From CAZUTK01 sp964623265 (GTDB taxonomy: Bacteria > Electryoneota > B3-LCP): 45,685 nt of DNA. A model generated the notes under the pieces. That model was not told the DNA's origin and searched no databases. It saw only the letters and a program-made list of their open reading frames with translations. Position 1 is the stretch's first letter. Each line of letters starts with the position of its first letter. Positions 23,338 through 32,673 of this stretch are shown one piece after another. Made by a program: the position numbers and the translations under genes. The stretch covers positions 1 to 45,685 of the forward strand of contig CAZUTK010000016.1 of the NCBI GenBank assembly GCA_964623265.1, given 5' to 3'.

Positions 23338-23352
23338 CTGTGCGAAGACCTC

Positions 23353-24684
23353 ATGAACCACACAAATCACCTTCAGAAAAGGCGGCATCCCAAGGGGTTG
23401 CCTGTTCTTTTTTTTACGGAGATGTGGGAGCGATTCAGTTTTTACTGCATGCTTTCGATTCTTTCCTTGTATATGAAAGAGACTGCCGAAGCCGGCGGGC
23501 TCGGTTTCAGCATCTTTAAGACCGGGCAGATCTACGGCGGATACACCGGATTGGTTTATTTTACCCCGTTGATCGGCGGAATCCTTGCGGATCGCATTTG
23601 GGGAATCCGCAGGACTATCGTCGTCGGGGGGATCTTCATGATGGCGGGGCACTTTCTGCTGGCGTTTCGACCTCTGCCGTTCTTTTTCGGGGGTTTGATA
23701 TGCCTGATGATCGGAAATGGCTGCTTCAAGCCGAACATTTCCACTCTGCTGGGGAATCTATACCGAGATGTCCCGGAAAAGAAAGATGACGGCTACAATA
23801 TCTTCTATATGGGCATCAATTTGGGCGCTTTTATGTCACCGTTGGTGTCGGCATCGTTGCGCAACCTGCATCCGATTTATGGCTGGCATTATGCGTTCGC
23901 CGCCGCGGGGGTCGGGATGATTATATCTCTGGCGACTTTTCTGTCGTTGCAGAAATACGTGCGCGCAGGGGATATCATCAACCGGATTTCGCCTGAGCAC
24001 CAACAGCGCGAAATCGAATTGAATCCGGCGCAGGCTCGGCGGCGCGTGCAGGCTCTGCTGGTGATCTTCGCGGTGGTCATCTTTTTCTGGATGGCGTTCC
24101 AACAGAACGGGTTAACGCTGACTTTCTGGGCGGAAAACGCCACGCGCACGAACTGGAATCCGGAGATCTTCCAATCGGTGAATCCCTTGTTCATCCTGAT
24201 TTTCACCCCGTTGCTGGTGGCATTCTGGAACATTCTGCGCCGGCGAAAATTGGAACCATCCACCGCCGTGAAGCTGGGTCTGGGAATGCTGCTCACGGCG
24301 GCGTCCTATTTGATCATGGCGTTTGCAGGGCTGGCGGGCGGCGATAGCGGCAAAGTCAGCGTCGCTTGGTTGATCGAGGCGTATGCCGTGATCACATTGG
24401 GGGAGCTCTGCTTGTCGCCGATGGGCTTGTCGCTGGTGTCTAAGCTGGCGCCCTGGAAAGTGCGCGGATTGATGATGGGAGGGTGGTTCGCAGCGACGGC
24501 GGTGGGGAATTATCTTTCCGGGTTGATCGGTAGTTTCTGGGACCGTATGCCGCACAGCACTTTCTTTTTCATCCTGGTGGGGACGTCGCTTTTCGCTGCG
24601 GCAATTCTCTTTGCGATGTTGAGATTTCTGAATCCGATTATCCGTGAAGCGGAAGAGATGGCGGCGGCGATGAAAACCGGATAA
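23353..24684 (+). CDS. POT/PTR2-family proton-dependent peptide transporter
   Basis: The 443-residue protein has about 12 membrane helices. The POT signatures are visible: FFTEMWERFSFYCM near residue 20, the ExxERFxYY-type motif used for proton coupling, and YNIFYMGINLGAF near residue 150. Members import di- and tripeptides across the inner membrane. Together with the secreted carboxypeptidase it fits growth on peptides. A related transporter follows after 55 bases, probably in the same operon. Confidence 0.88.
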   Translation: MNHTNHLQKRRHPKGLPVLFFTEMWERFSFYCMLSILSLYMKETAEAGGLGFSIFKTGQIYGGYTGLVYFTPLIGGILADRIWGIRRTIVVGGIFMMAGHFLLAFRPLPFFFGGLICLMIGNGCFKPNISTLLGNLYRDVPEKKDDGYNIFYMGINLGAFMSPLVSASLRNLHPIYGWHYAFAAAGVGMIISLATFLSLQKYVRAGDIINRISPEHQQREIELNPAQARRRVQALLVIFAVVIFFWMAFQQNGLTLTFWAENATRTNWNPEIFQSVNPLFILIFTPLLVAFWNILRRRKLEPSTAVKLGLGMLLTAASYLIMAFAGLAGGDSGKVSVAWLIEAYAVITLGELCLSPMGLSLVSKLAPWKVRGLMMGGWFAATAVGNYLSGLIGSFWDRMPHSTFFFILVGTSLFAAAILFAMLRFLNPIIREAEEMAAAMKTG

Positions 24685-24739
24685 ATCGAATTTTAAACAA
24701 AGCGGTCAATTCTGGAAACAATGAAAGGCGGTACAGCGC

Positions 24740-26263
24740 ATGGCACAAAAACCAGCGAATTCCATCGGGACGACGACCCCTAAGAGCCGGGTTTTCGGAC
24801 GCACATTCTGGTGTCTGAACGGCATCGAGATGTTCGAAAGACTAGCCTATTTCGGAGTGCGTTCCGTCGTGCCTGTATATATTATGCAGGCGGATGATCC
24901 CGGCGGGTTGCACTTCACCGCCGCTATGAAAGGCACCATTTACGCCTGGTGGTTCATCTTCCAGTCGCTTTTACCCACCTTCACCGGCGGCTACGCAGAC
25001 CGCTACGGTTACAAGAAGACCCTGTTCTTTTCTATCACGATGAACATCATCGGCTATTTGATGATGGCGAATCTCCGCACATACTTCGGCTTTTTCGCGG
25101 GGGTGTTGACGCTGGCGACCGGCACGGCGTTTTTCAAACCCAGCCTTCAGGGCTCTCTGGCGCAGAATTTGACCAAGGATAATTCGTCGGTAGGTTGGGG
25201 AATCTTTTATTGGGTGGTCAATATCGGAGCTGTGATCGGCCCGTTTCTTTCCACCGCTATCTTGGGGGATCCGCACACGCAGGAATCCTGGCGCCGGCTG
25301 TTCACCGCTTCCGCTCTAATTACGGCTCTGAATTATCTGATGCTGTTGACCTTCAGGGATGTGCCCTCCGGCGCGTCCAAGACGGAGAATCCGCTGCAAG
25401 TCTTCGTCCGCACGATACGAAACATCATTGAACCGCGCCTGGTGACCTGGCTTTTGATTATGTCCTGCTTCTGGCTGATGATGTATCAGCTCTGGGATCT
25501 GCATCCCAACTTCATCGAGGATTGGGTGGACAGCTCCGGCGTGAGCTCGAGCATCACTTCGATCCTTCCGCTGGACGTGTTCCGCCAGCATACAGAACGC
25601 GGCGTCATGGTTCCTCAGCAGATTCTTCTCAATCTGAACGCGGCGTTGATTGTGCTTCTGATGGTTCCGGTCTCCTGGCTGGTGCGGCGCATGCGCGTCT
25701 TGAGCGCGATGGTCATCGGGATGGTGGTGGCGACCTGCGGAATTCTGATCGCCGGGTTGACCGGCAACGGCTGGATCCTGCTCCTCGGCATTGTCTTCTT
25801 CAGTCTGGGTGAAATGACTACAGGACCGAAGAAAAACGAGTATTTGGGTTTGATCGCGCCGCCGGGCAAGAAGGGTTTATATCTGGGGTATGTCAACATC
25901 CCGGTGGGCATCGGGGGATTCGTGGGTTCAAAAATGGCGGGTTATCTATACGGTCACTACGGTGAAAAAGCCACGCTGGCGTTGAAGTATCTAGTGGAAT
26001 ACACCCGGTATGGCGAAGGCAAATCGTGGGACGGCAAGATTACGACACTGGAAAGCACTCTGGGGATTCCGCGCACAGAAGCCGTGGCGACGTTGCGAGA
26101 GGCAACCGGACTGGATGCTGTACAGGCAACGCAATTGTTGTGGGACACATATCATCCTCAATTTCACGTCTGGATCCCCTTTGCCGCCATCGGTGTGATC
26201 GCTGTCGCGGCGCTGGTTCTATTCAGTCAGCGGGCGAAGCGGTGGGCGGATATGGATGCGTAG
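24740..26263 (+). CDS. MFS transporter, divergent POT-like
   Basis: This 507-residue membrane protein starts with EMFERLAYFGVRSVVPVYI, resembling the first helix of POT transporters but lacking the full ExxERFxYY motif. A KKTL-type loop (YADRYGYKKTLFF) and GIFYWVVNIGAVIGPF follow. A large polar insert (about 420-475) lies before the last helix. It is related to but clearly different from the transporter upstream, so it may handle another peptide or a different organic solute. Adjacent same-strand spacing suggests co-transcription. Confidence 0.78.
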   Translation: MAQKPANSIGTTTPKSRVFGRTFWCLNGIEMFERLAYFGVRSVVPVYIMQADDPGGLHFTAAMKGTIYAWWFIFQSLLPTFTGGYADRYGYKKTLFFSITMNIIGYLMMANLRTYFGFFAGVLTLATGTAFFKPSLQGSLAQNLTKDNSSVGWGIFYWVVNIGAVIGPFLSTAILGDPHTQESWRRLFTASALITALNYLMLLTFRDVPSGASKTENPLQVFVRTIRNIIEPRLVTWLLIMSCFWLMMYQLWDLHPNFIEDWVDSSGVSSSITSILPLDVFRQHTERGVMVPQQILLNLNAALIVLLMVPVSWLVRRMRVLSAMVIGMVVATCGILIAGLTGNGWILLLGIVFFSLGEMTTGPKKNEYLGLIAPPGKKGLYLGYVNIPVGIGGFVGSKMAGYLYGHYGEKATLALKYLVEYTRYGEGKSWDGKITTLESTLGIPRTEAVATLREATGLDAVQATQLLWDTYHPQFHVWIPFAAIGVIAVAALVLFSQRAKRWADMDA

Positions 26264-26314
26264 CAGCAGATCTCTGCGGATATTTATAAAAAATACTTAG
26301 TTTTAGGAATTTGC

Positions 26315-26343
26315 TTGACAACAAAAAGAAAGTTCTGTATATT
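26315..26343 (+). promoter_or_regulatory. Strong sigma70-type promoter
   Basis: A perfect TTGACA (26315-26320), a 17-bp spacer and TATATT (26338-26343). Transcription would start near 26350, giving a leader of about 78 bases with the site AGGAGG before the ATG at 26428. Confidence 0.75.
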
Positions 26344-26427
26344 TGGAATCAGATTAATCGCATCGGATGTGACCATTTCTTTCAGGAACCTATATGGAAT
26401 AACAAGTTAAATATGACAGGAGGTGAT

Positions 26428-28407
26428 ATGCGAAGTATCATGACTTCAGGCACGTTGATTCTATGTCTTCTTTTTTCCCTCACGGCACTTGCCGATAACC
26501 CTTTCCATACGACGGAAACCGGCACTGATGCATATGGGAACCTTCTGGTACGCACCGTGACGCCTGGCACTGCAAACGCTGATAACAAGACCCCTCTGAT
26601 AGGCACGCCACCCTACGATCAAGAGGTCCTCTGGATGGTAGAACACCCCACTTCCATTGCGCAGAACGTGGCGATTTCCGGCGACGGATCCAGCATTATG
26701 GCTGGCTGGTGGCTGAATGCTCAGCGCACCTCTCGCTATGCTGTTTCAGGCGCCGGTATCCCCCTCTGGGAATACCCTCAAACCTTGAATTTCTTCCTTC
26801 CGGTTGCCAGTTCCGATAACGGAAATGTAGTGGCTTCCACTGGCGGCGGCATTCCTCTGAATATATGGCTGAACGGTGCGGGTCCCACGCCATCCTGGCA
26901 GTTTACTTACCCGCCGGATTACAACGGCGTGGACTGCGATGTGTCCGACAATGGGGCTTATGTCGCCGCCGCTTGCAAGTTGTCCGGCACTGGCACCGCC
27001 GCGAAGCTCTTTATCTTCAATGCGTCGAGTTCGACGCCGATTTGGAGCGCGGATTTCGACGCCGGCAATCAATTGAACGGGTTGGAAATTTCCGAGGACA
27101 ACCAATGGGTCGTCGTCGGCTGTTACAGCAATTTCTATGTGTTCAATATGAACAGCCAGAGTCTATTCTACACGGGACCGAATTACAGCCAGACGATGGT
27201 TGGCATTGACGACGATGCGGAATGGTTGGCGACCGGCGATTTCTACGGACTGATCAAAGTGTACCGGAGAATCGGCAATTCCTATGTGCAGCAGTGGTCC
27301 AACAGCATGGGCGGCTGGGTTACGACGGTGGATATTTCCAGCGATGCCTCTACCGTTATAGCGGGCACCCTCTTCTTTAATCCGTACTCCGGCATCGTGC
27401 GGGCGTTCGATATCGGCGGAGCCGTTCGCTGGACGTATAGCCAGTACGGCGACGAAGTCGCCGATGTGGCTCTCTGCAATGACGGTTCGGTGGGCGTCGC
27501 TTGTTCCTGGGGGCAGCTCGATGCGACCTACGGAGATGTCTTTACGGCGTTCGATATGGCGACGGGAACGGTCCTCTATCGGTTGCGGGATGATCTTGAT
27601 GAGCCCGGCAGCCTGTTTGACGTGGATATTTCCGATGACGGCGCGTATGCAACCGCAGGCGGAAAAGCCGTTCACGCACGGACGTTCGGCAATGGCGGGG
27701 AACTCTATGCAATTGAACTTGGACTACCGGCAATCCCCAATATCACCATCAGCTTGACACCGATCAATCCGCCGATCATCATTCCGCCGAACGGCGGCTC
27801 GTTCAGCTTCGACGCGAGCATCCACAACGGTGAGAGTTCCCAGCAGATGTTGGAGGCTTGGATCATGGTGCAGCTGCCCAACGGCGTCTGGTATGGGCCG
27901 GTGTTGGGACCGCTGACGCTGACTCTACCTGCGGGATTGACGATCACGCGTACGCGCAGCTTAAATGTTCCGGGCAATGCACCTGCAGGAACCTATCACT
28001 GCTGGGGATTTTTGGGAGATTATCCCGGGACGGTGTGGGACAGCTCGGGATTTGCATTCACTAAAAGCGGAGTTGCGGACGGTGGTGATGCAATGTGGAC
28101 CTGCACAGGAGAAGAGTTCACCATTCTGGATGGAACATTGCAGCCGGCTACTTGCGACGTAAGAGTCTATCCGAATCCCTTCAATCCCGACACGAAAATG
28201 CGTTATTCGCTTCCTGAAGCGGCAAACGTAACGCTCCAAGTGTATTCTCTACAGGGGCGCCTCGTCGCCACTCTCGCGGATGGGTTTCGCTCCGCCGGAA
28301 CGCACGAAGTCTCATTTGATGCAGGACACCTGCCGTCCGGAGTGTACTGGTATCAAATGAATGCAGGGAGATATCAGCAAGGCGGCAAGCTGGTCCTGAT
28401 CAAATAG
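26428..28407 (+). CDS. Secreted beta-propeller protein with T9SS sorting domain
   Basis: ATG 26428 follows AGGAGGTGAT and begins a signal peptide (GTLILCLLFSLTALA); the longer frame to 26311 starts within the promoter. About residues 50-420 hold WD40/PQQ-like blade motifs of the form VDISSDASTVIAG, VDISDDGAYATAGG and ISEDNQWVVVG. A domain of roughly 110 residues follows that is closely similar to one in the M14 peptidase (WIMVQLPNGVWYGPVLGPL), and the T9SS domain YPNPFNPDTKMRYSLPEA ... KLVLIK closes the protein. It should be surface-exposed or released. No enzyme motif is visible. Confidence 0.85.
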   Translation: MRSIMTSGTLILCLLFSLTALADNPFHTTETGTDAYGNLLVRTVTPGTANADNKTPLIGTPPYDQEVLWMVEHPTSIAQNVAISGDGSSIMAGWWLNAQRTSRYAVSGAGIPLWEYPQTLNFFLPVASSDNGNVVASTGGGIPLNIWLNGAGPTPSWQFTYPPDYNGVDCDVSDNGAYVAAACKLSGTGTAAKLFIFNASSSTPIWSADFDAGNQLNGLEISEDNQWVVVGCYSNFYVFNMNSQSLFYTGPNYSQTMVGIDDDAEWLATGDFYGLIKVYRRIGNSYVQQWSNSMGGWVTTVDISSDASTVIAGTLFFNPYSGIVRAFDIGGAVRWTYSQYGDEVADVALCNDGSVGVACSWGQLDATYGDVFTAFDMATGTVLYRLRDDLDEPGSLFDVDISDDGAYATAGGKAVHARTFGNGGELYAIELGLPAIPNITISLTPINPPIIIPPNGGSFSFDASIHNGESSQQMLEAWIMVQLPNGVWYGPVLGPLTLTLPAGLTITRTRSLNVPGNAPAGTYHCWGFLGDYPGTVWDSSGFAFTKSGVADGGDAMWTCTGEEFTILDGTLQPATCDVRVYPNPFNPDTKMRYSLPEAANVTLQVYSLQGRLVATLADGFRSAGTHEVSFDAGHLPSGVYWYQMNAGRYQQGGKLVLIK

Positions 28408-28435
28408 CGGAAGAATCGGATCGGATTCAGTAAGA

Positions 28436-28476
28436 AGGCGTCGGGATGCGCTTTAAAAAGGTGCAGCCCGACGCCT
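28436..28476. terminator. Bidirectional terminator between convergent genes
   Basis: AGGCGTCGGG (28436-28445) pairs perfectly with CCCGACGCCT (28467-28476), with further TGC/GCA pairing inside, followed by an AT-rich stretch on the plus side. It lies between the propeller gene and the epimerase operon. Confidence 0.6.
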
Positions 28477-28497
28477 GAATTATTTTAATAATGGGGC

Positions 28498-29451
28498 TCA
28501 GAATTTTTCGTCTGCTGATGCCTTGTTTTCTCGATACCAAAGGATGGTTTTTTCCAAGCCGGTACGAAGGCTGGTGGGGGGGACCCAGTTCAGAACGCTC
28601 TTCATCCGCGATATATCCAGGATTTTGACCATCTGACCATCCGGTTTCTCGGTATTCCAGCGAATCTCGCCTTGAAATCCGCTGATTTCACGGATCAATT
28701 CCGCGAGTTCGCGGATGCTGGTGCCGATGCCTGTGCCGATGTTTAAGGGTTCGATATCATCGTATTTTTCCGCCGCCAGGACGATGGCTTTAGCGCAGTC
28801 TTCGACGAACAGAAATTCGCGGACCGGTTTACCGGTGCCCCAGACTTCCACTTCTCGCTGTTTTACGATGGCGGCTTCAACGAATTTTCGGATCAATGCC
28901 GCCGCGACGTGGGATCGCTGCGGATTGTACGAATCCCGCGGACCGTAGAGATTCGTTAATATCAAATGAATGCCGCGGAAATCATACTGTTTCCGGTACG
29001 CCCAGCACTGGATCTGCATCATTTTTTTCGTCAAACCGTAGTTGCGCACAGTCTCGTGCAGCGGGCCATCCCAGAGACGGTCTTCCGACAGCAGCCCTTC
29101 CAGATATCCCGGGTAGGAGCAAGCCGTCCCGATGCCGACGAATTTCTTCACGGAAGCGAGTCGGCAGGCCTCGATGACGTTGGCTCCCATAATGAGATTC
29201 TCGTAGTAAATCCTGCCGGGATAGACCTGATTGATCCAGATCCCGCCGTAAAAAGCCGCGCCGTGGATCACGATTTCTGGCCGGTGTTCGAGAAAGCAAC
29301 GCAATCCATCTTCCAACTTCATCAAGTTGTAGTCTCGCTTCCGGGGGATGTACACGCGGGCTCCTTCCGCGGCGAGGATTTCGACGATGTGACTGCCTAA
29401 GAATCCGGTGCCGCCGGTCACGACGACGCTCTTATCAGTCCAGAATCCCAT
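28498..29451 (-). CDS. NAD(P)-dependent SDR, GDP-L-fucose synthase-like
   Basis: The 317-residue protein is an extended short-chain dehydrogenase: coenzyme motif VTGGTGFLGSH at residue 11, catalytic YGLTK (YxxxK) near 138, and segments HGAAFYGGI, GTACSYPG and VEVWGTGKPVREFLFVEDCA, which resemble GDP-L-fucose synthase (Fcl/WcaG). Such enzymes finish deoxysugar or epimerised sugar nucleotides for surface glycans. The exact sugar cannot be given. It begins 8 bases after the next SDR gene, so the two probably act in one pathway. Confidence 0.82.
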   Translation of the reverse strand: MGFWTDKSVVVTGGTGFLGSHIVEILAAEGARVYIPRKRDYNLMKLEDGLRCFLEHRPEIVIHGAAFYGGIWINQVYPGRIYYENLIMGANVIEACRLASVKKFVGIGTACSYPGYLEGLLSEDRLWDGPLHETVRNYGLTKKMMQIQCWAYRKQYDFRGIHLILTNLYGPRDSYNPQRSHVAAALIRKFVEAAIVKQREVEVWGTGKPVREFLFVEDCAKAIVLAAEKYDDIEPLNIGTGIGTSIRELAELIREISGFQGEIRWNTEKPDGQMVKILDISRMKSVLNWVPPTSLRTGLEKTILWYRENKASADEKF

Positions 29452-29459
29452 CTATTCCT

Positions 29460-30389
29460 TCATACGTTGCTGAATTCGTTGACGATTTGAATCACGGACA
29501 TCGCGCGGATCAACTCGTCAATGCCTTCATCAATGGCGACCTTGCAATGGAATCCGGCTTTGTTGATCTTTTCATATGAGACTTCGTAATTGCGCTGATC
29601 CTCGTCTTTGCCGATTTCTGCGAAATGCAGGTAGTAATCCACGCGTTTTTGAATCATGCGGGCAACTTCTTCTTTGGAAAAATTCTGATCGTTGGAACCA
29701 ACGTTGTACACGTTGTCTTTCATGCGATCGAAATTTTCCAATCCGAAAATCAACGATTCCGCGATGTCGCGCACATGGATGAAAGTGCGCTTAAATGATT
29801 TCTCGTAGATGATCAGGTTTCGGTTTTTCACGGCTTGATAGACGAAATCATTGATGAGCAGATCCAGTCTCAGTCGGTAGGAAACGCCGTATGCGGTGGC
29901 GTAGCGGTAAACGAGTACATTGCCTTGCTTCAGTAGGTATTGTTCCGCCGCCGTCTTCGTACTCCCGTAAATGGTCAGCGGATTCAGCGGTGAATCTTCG
30001 CGGCAGACGTCCCCAACTAAAGCTCCGTAATTGGAGCCAGTGGATGCGAAAATCAGAGGACGTTCGTGGCGCAATCCTTCCAGCAGCACAGTCGCTTGGT
30101 GATTGATTTCTTCGGCTAATTGGGGGTTCTTCTTGCAGGCGGGGAATCCGACGATGGCTGCAAGATGGATGACGGCGTCCATCCCCTGCAAAGCCGGACG
30201 GACATCCTCGATGCGGCGGATGTCGCCCTTGACGAATTCAAAATTCGGTGAAGCAAAGCAGGGGAGAAGCGCCTTGCCGCCGTACATCAGATTGTCCAGC
30301 ACCCGGACTCTGTATCCTTTTTGCAGGAGCATGGACACCAAAATGGAGCCGACATACCCGGCTCCGCCGGTGACTAAGATGTTTTTCAT
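29460..30389 (-). CDS. NAD-dependent nucleotide-sugar epimerase/dehydratase
   Basis: This 309-residue extended SDR has VTGGAGYVGSILV at the N-terminus, HLAAIVGFPACK, the active site YGSTKTAAEQYL (YxxxK) near residue 143 and YRYATAYG. It is of the UDP-glucose-4-epimerase-like class acting on nucleotide sugars. It is the first gene of a two-gene minus-strand unit with the GDP-fucose-synthase-like enzyme. The 186-bp region upstream is AT-rich and has no clear promoter that I can defend. Confidence 0.82.
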   Translation of the reverse strand: MKNILVTGGAGYVGSILVSMLLQKGYRVRVLDNLMYGGKALLPCFASPNFEFVKGDIRRIEDVRPALQGMDAVIHLAAIVGFPACKKNPQLAEEINHQATVLLEGLRHERPLIFASTGSNYGALVGDVCREDSPLNPLTIYGSTKTAAEQYLLKQGNVLVYRYATAYGVSYRLRLDLLINDFVYQAVKNRNLIIYEKSFKRTFIHVRDIAESLIFGLENFDRMKDNVYNVGSNDQNFSKEEVARMIQKRVDYYLHFAEIGKDEDQRNYEVSYEKINKAGFHCKVAIDEGIDELIRAMSVIQIVNEFSNV

Positions 30390-30575
30390 TGAGTCTCTCG
30401 AACAGAACGAACATCAAGTGATTTGTTAAAGTTCATTTTATCGGTGAGTGAAATAAAATACATCAAAGCCAAATACACAAGAATATTCGTGCGTATTTTT
30501 AAGCCATATCGCATCAACTTTTATCCGAAATTTGGAAAAGGCTTCGCGAATAAGAAATAACGAATCAAAATCAAA

Positions 30576-32039
30576 TCAATTCGTCATTGGGGATTGCTTG
30601 GATTTGTAAGCAGCGATCAGCGCGAAGATGGGGACGACAGGCGTATGGTATCTTCCTTCAGCAATATAGAAAGAATAGATAGCAATAAAATAGAGAACAG
30701 AATATAAAAGGAGCGCAATTTCAGCTCGAGGAAATGAATATTTTACTAAGAGAAAACCATGATAAAGGAAAAGGAATAGCAATACCAAATAATAAGTTTC
30801 TGTTATGATGATTAAGACCATGAAGAAAACTGGCGAAACGGTTTGGAAATCTGCGCCCAAACTGAATGGAACTGAACGGCTGTCCTTAATAAAGAAATGG
30901 ATAATTTTTTTAGTGGCGTTCAGGATTGTTTTACCTGGATTTGCAACAATATAGTCAAAGCCTTTTCTATACCCGTATTTGTCTAATTCGCATTCATTTA
31001 ATGACTGAATTTCCATTCGTTCGTTGTAGGACATAAACTCTAAATACCCCATAAAAGTCCCCGTTGCATTAGGATTGTTCCCCATCCAAAAATGGACTCC
31101 GCCCATCGTGTTTGTCAGAACGAACTGATTGAATATCCGATAATTACGAATCTGCCAAGGCAACAACAACGCCTCTGTTGTAATTCCAATTATTATCAAA
31201 CGGGTGGCAATGCTTTTCCAACGCATATGTTGTATCATCCAGTAAACAATGAGAAGCATTGGAAAAAGCAAAATTACGCCGCGAGTGAGAGTCGCAAGCC
31301 CCAGCGCAATTCCAATAAAAATCGCATTAAGAAATGTCGGCGATTTCGTGGATATCCACAATAACATCAGGAAAAACATGGTGAAGGCAAGTTCAGAAAA
31401 TAGTGAAACAGCATAGAGCAACTGTGATGGCCACAGTAAGAAAAGAATCATTGAGGCACGGGCGGTGGAACGATCAAATAAGGCTCGGCCTAAAGCATAA
31501 ATCAGAATTAAAGTAGTTTCCGAAATAATCAAATTGACTATTTGCGCTGTTAGAATATCGGCTCCAAATAATCGGTAAAAAAGCGAGAGTAAAAAAGGAT
31601 ATCCTATAGCTCTCCAAGCAGTCGGCCGTCCCTGAACGTCAGTGACTTCTTCGCCGTTTGCTAATTGGGTTGCGTAGCGGTGAAAATCGAGATCATCGCT
31701 TCCAGGAACATAATGGACGGCATAGATTAGCAGAACACCAATGATGATTCGAATCGCGAGAACAGAGGTTAAGAGAAATCTATCATAACGATCGGGCAAG
31801 TTTTGTAACAAGCGATCTAGGTAATAGAAGAGAGCGGCAAGTCCAAAGATTCCAAAGCTCGAAAGAAGTAACCCTGATGATGCACTTTGAAGAGCATAAC
31901 GTGTTTGATCACTCATGGAGGTTTGCCGAGATGCAAATTGGAAAATAGACACTAATAATTTTGGTGCAATAAGATTCACCAGAAACAAGACAAAAATCCC
32001 CACTCCAAATATTGCCAGTAATTGTGCAAATCGTTTCAT
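30576..32039 (-). CDS. Membrane glycosyltransferase, GT39/ArnT-like
   Basis: The 487-residue protein has about 11-12 membrane helices and an early acidic motif in a periplasmic loop, VPGSDDLDFHRYA, followed by GRPTAWRAIGYPFLLSLFYR, the layout of protein-O-mannosyl/ArnT-type enzymes (GT39, PMT_2) that use polyprenyl-phosphate sugars. It should transfer a sugar to lipid, protein or glycan in the periplasm. Base composition is visibly AT-richer than in neighbours, a sign of horizontal gain common for surface-sugar genes. AAGGA precedes the ATG. The partner substrate is unknown. Confidence 0.75.
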   Translation of the reverse strand: MKRFAQLLAIFGVGIFVLFLVNLIAPKLLVSIFQFASRQTSMSDQTRYALQSASSGLLLSSFGIFGLAALFYYLDRLLQNLPDRYDRFLLTSVLAIRIIIGVLLIYAVHYVPGSDDLDFHRYATQLANGEEVTDVQGRPTAWRAIGYPFLLSLFYRLFGADILTAQIVNLIISETTLILIYALGRALFDRSTARASMILFLLWPSQLLYAVSLFSELAFTMFFLMLLWISTKSPTFLNAIFIGIALGLATLTRGVILLFPMLLIVYWMIQHMRWKSIATRLIIIGITTEALLLPWQIRNYRIFNQFVLTNTMGGVHFWMGNNPNATGTFMGYLEFMSYNERMEIQSLNECELDKYGYRKGFDYIVANPGKTILNATKKIIHFFIKDSRSVPFSLGADFQTVSPVFFMVLIIITETYYLVLLFLFLYHGFLLVKYSFPRAEIALLLYSVLYFIAIYSFYIAEGRYHTPVVPIFALIAAYKSKQSPMTN

Positions 32040-32276
32040 TGACTTTCCTTAGCGATTCAGTTGTTCAAACTCGTTACTGATGTCGTACGATATGCGATTC
32101 ACGTTCAGAATAATATATTTTGCGTAATTCGAAGATGCAATATAAGAATTTTCTTTTTCACGCTGTCAGCAGTTTCTTCTCAGGATTGTACAAATTGCTG
32201 ATCCACATCCATTAAAGGAATTCTTCACTATTACCAAAAATTATGCACCCGCTTTTGCAGATCTATAGAAAATCTG

Positions 32277-32305
32277 TTGACTATGAAAAAAATTTTTGCT
32301 ATTTT
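32277..32305 (+). promoter_or_regulatory. Strong promoter of the microcompartment genes
   Basis: TTGACT (32277-32282), a 17-bp A/T-rich spacer and TATTTT (32300-32305). Transcription would start near 32312, about 29 bases before the first shell gene. The remaining gene-free stretch 32040-32276 is AT-rich and shows no other element. Confidence 0.7.
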
Positions 32306-32340
32306 AGGGCAAATTCGAAAGAAGCATTTCGGGAGAGTCT

Positions 32341-32655
32341 ATGCATGGTGACGCGATGCGTACCCTGGAAGCCCTGGGGATGATTGAAACCCGGGGATTG
32401 GTCGCCGCTGTGGAAGCGGCGGACGCGATGGTCAAAGCCGCCAAAGTGCAATTGGTAGGAAAGGAGAAGATCGGCGGCGGATATGTGACTGTTTTTGTAC
32501 GCGGAGATGTCGGAGCGGTCAAAGCCGCCACGGATGCCGGAGCTACCGCGGCGGAAAAGGTCGGCGAATTGGTTTCGGTACACGTCATTCCGCGTCCCCA
32601 CCAGGAAGTCGAAATGATCATTCCGCACCGCGACGGCGGTTCGGATGCTGAATAA
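32341..32655 (+). CDS. Bacterial microcompartment (BMC-domain) hexameric shell protein
   Basis: The 104-residue protein is a single BMC domain of PduA/EutM/CcmK type: LGMIETRGLVAAVEAADAMV, the edge lysine in MVKAAKV, the pore loop KIGGGYVT and GDVGAVKAATDAGATAA. Such proteins form hexamers that tile the protein shell of a microcompartment; the pore KIGGG is the normal small-metabolite pore. GGGAGAG lies five bases before ATG 32341. No pentamer (EutN/CcmL) and no cargo enzymes occur in the window, so this is an orphan or satellite locus. Confidence 0.95.
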   Translation: MHGDAMRTLEALGMIETRGLVAAVEAADAMVKAAKVQLVGKEKIGGGYVTVFVRGDVGAVKAATDAGATAAEKVGELVSVHVIPRPHQEVEMIIPHRDGGSDAE

Positions 32656-32673
32656 CCGTCAATATGCGCTATA

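Noticed and set aside
26311..26427. Longer N-terminus of the propeller protein from TTG 26311
   Set aside because: It begins inside the promoter, and the strong AGGAGG site with signal peptide supports ATG 26428.
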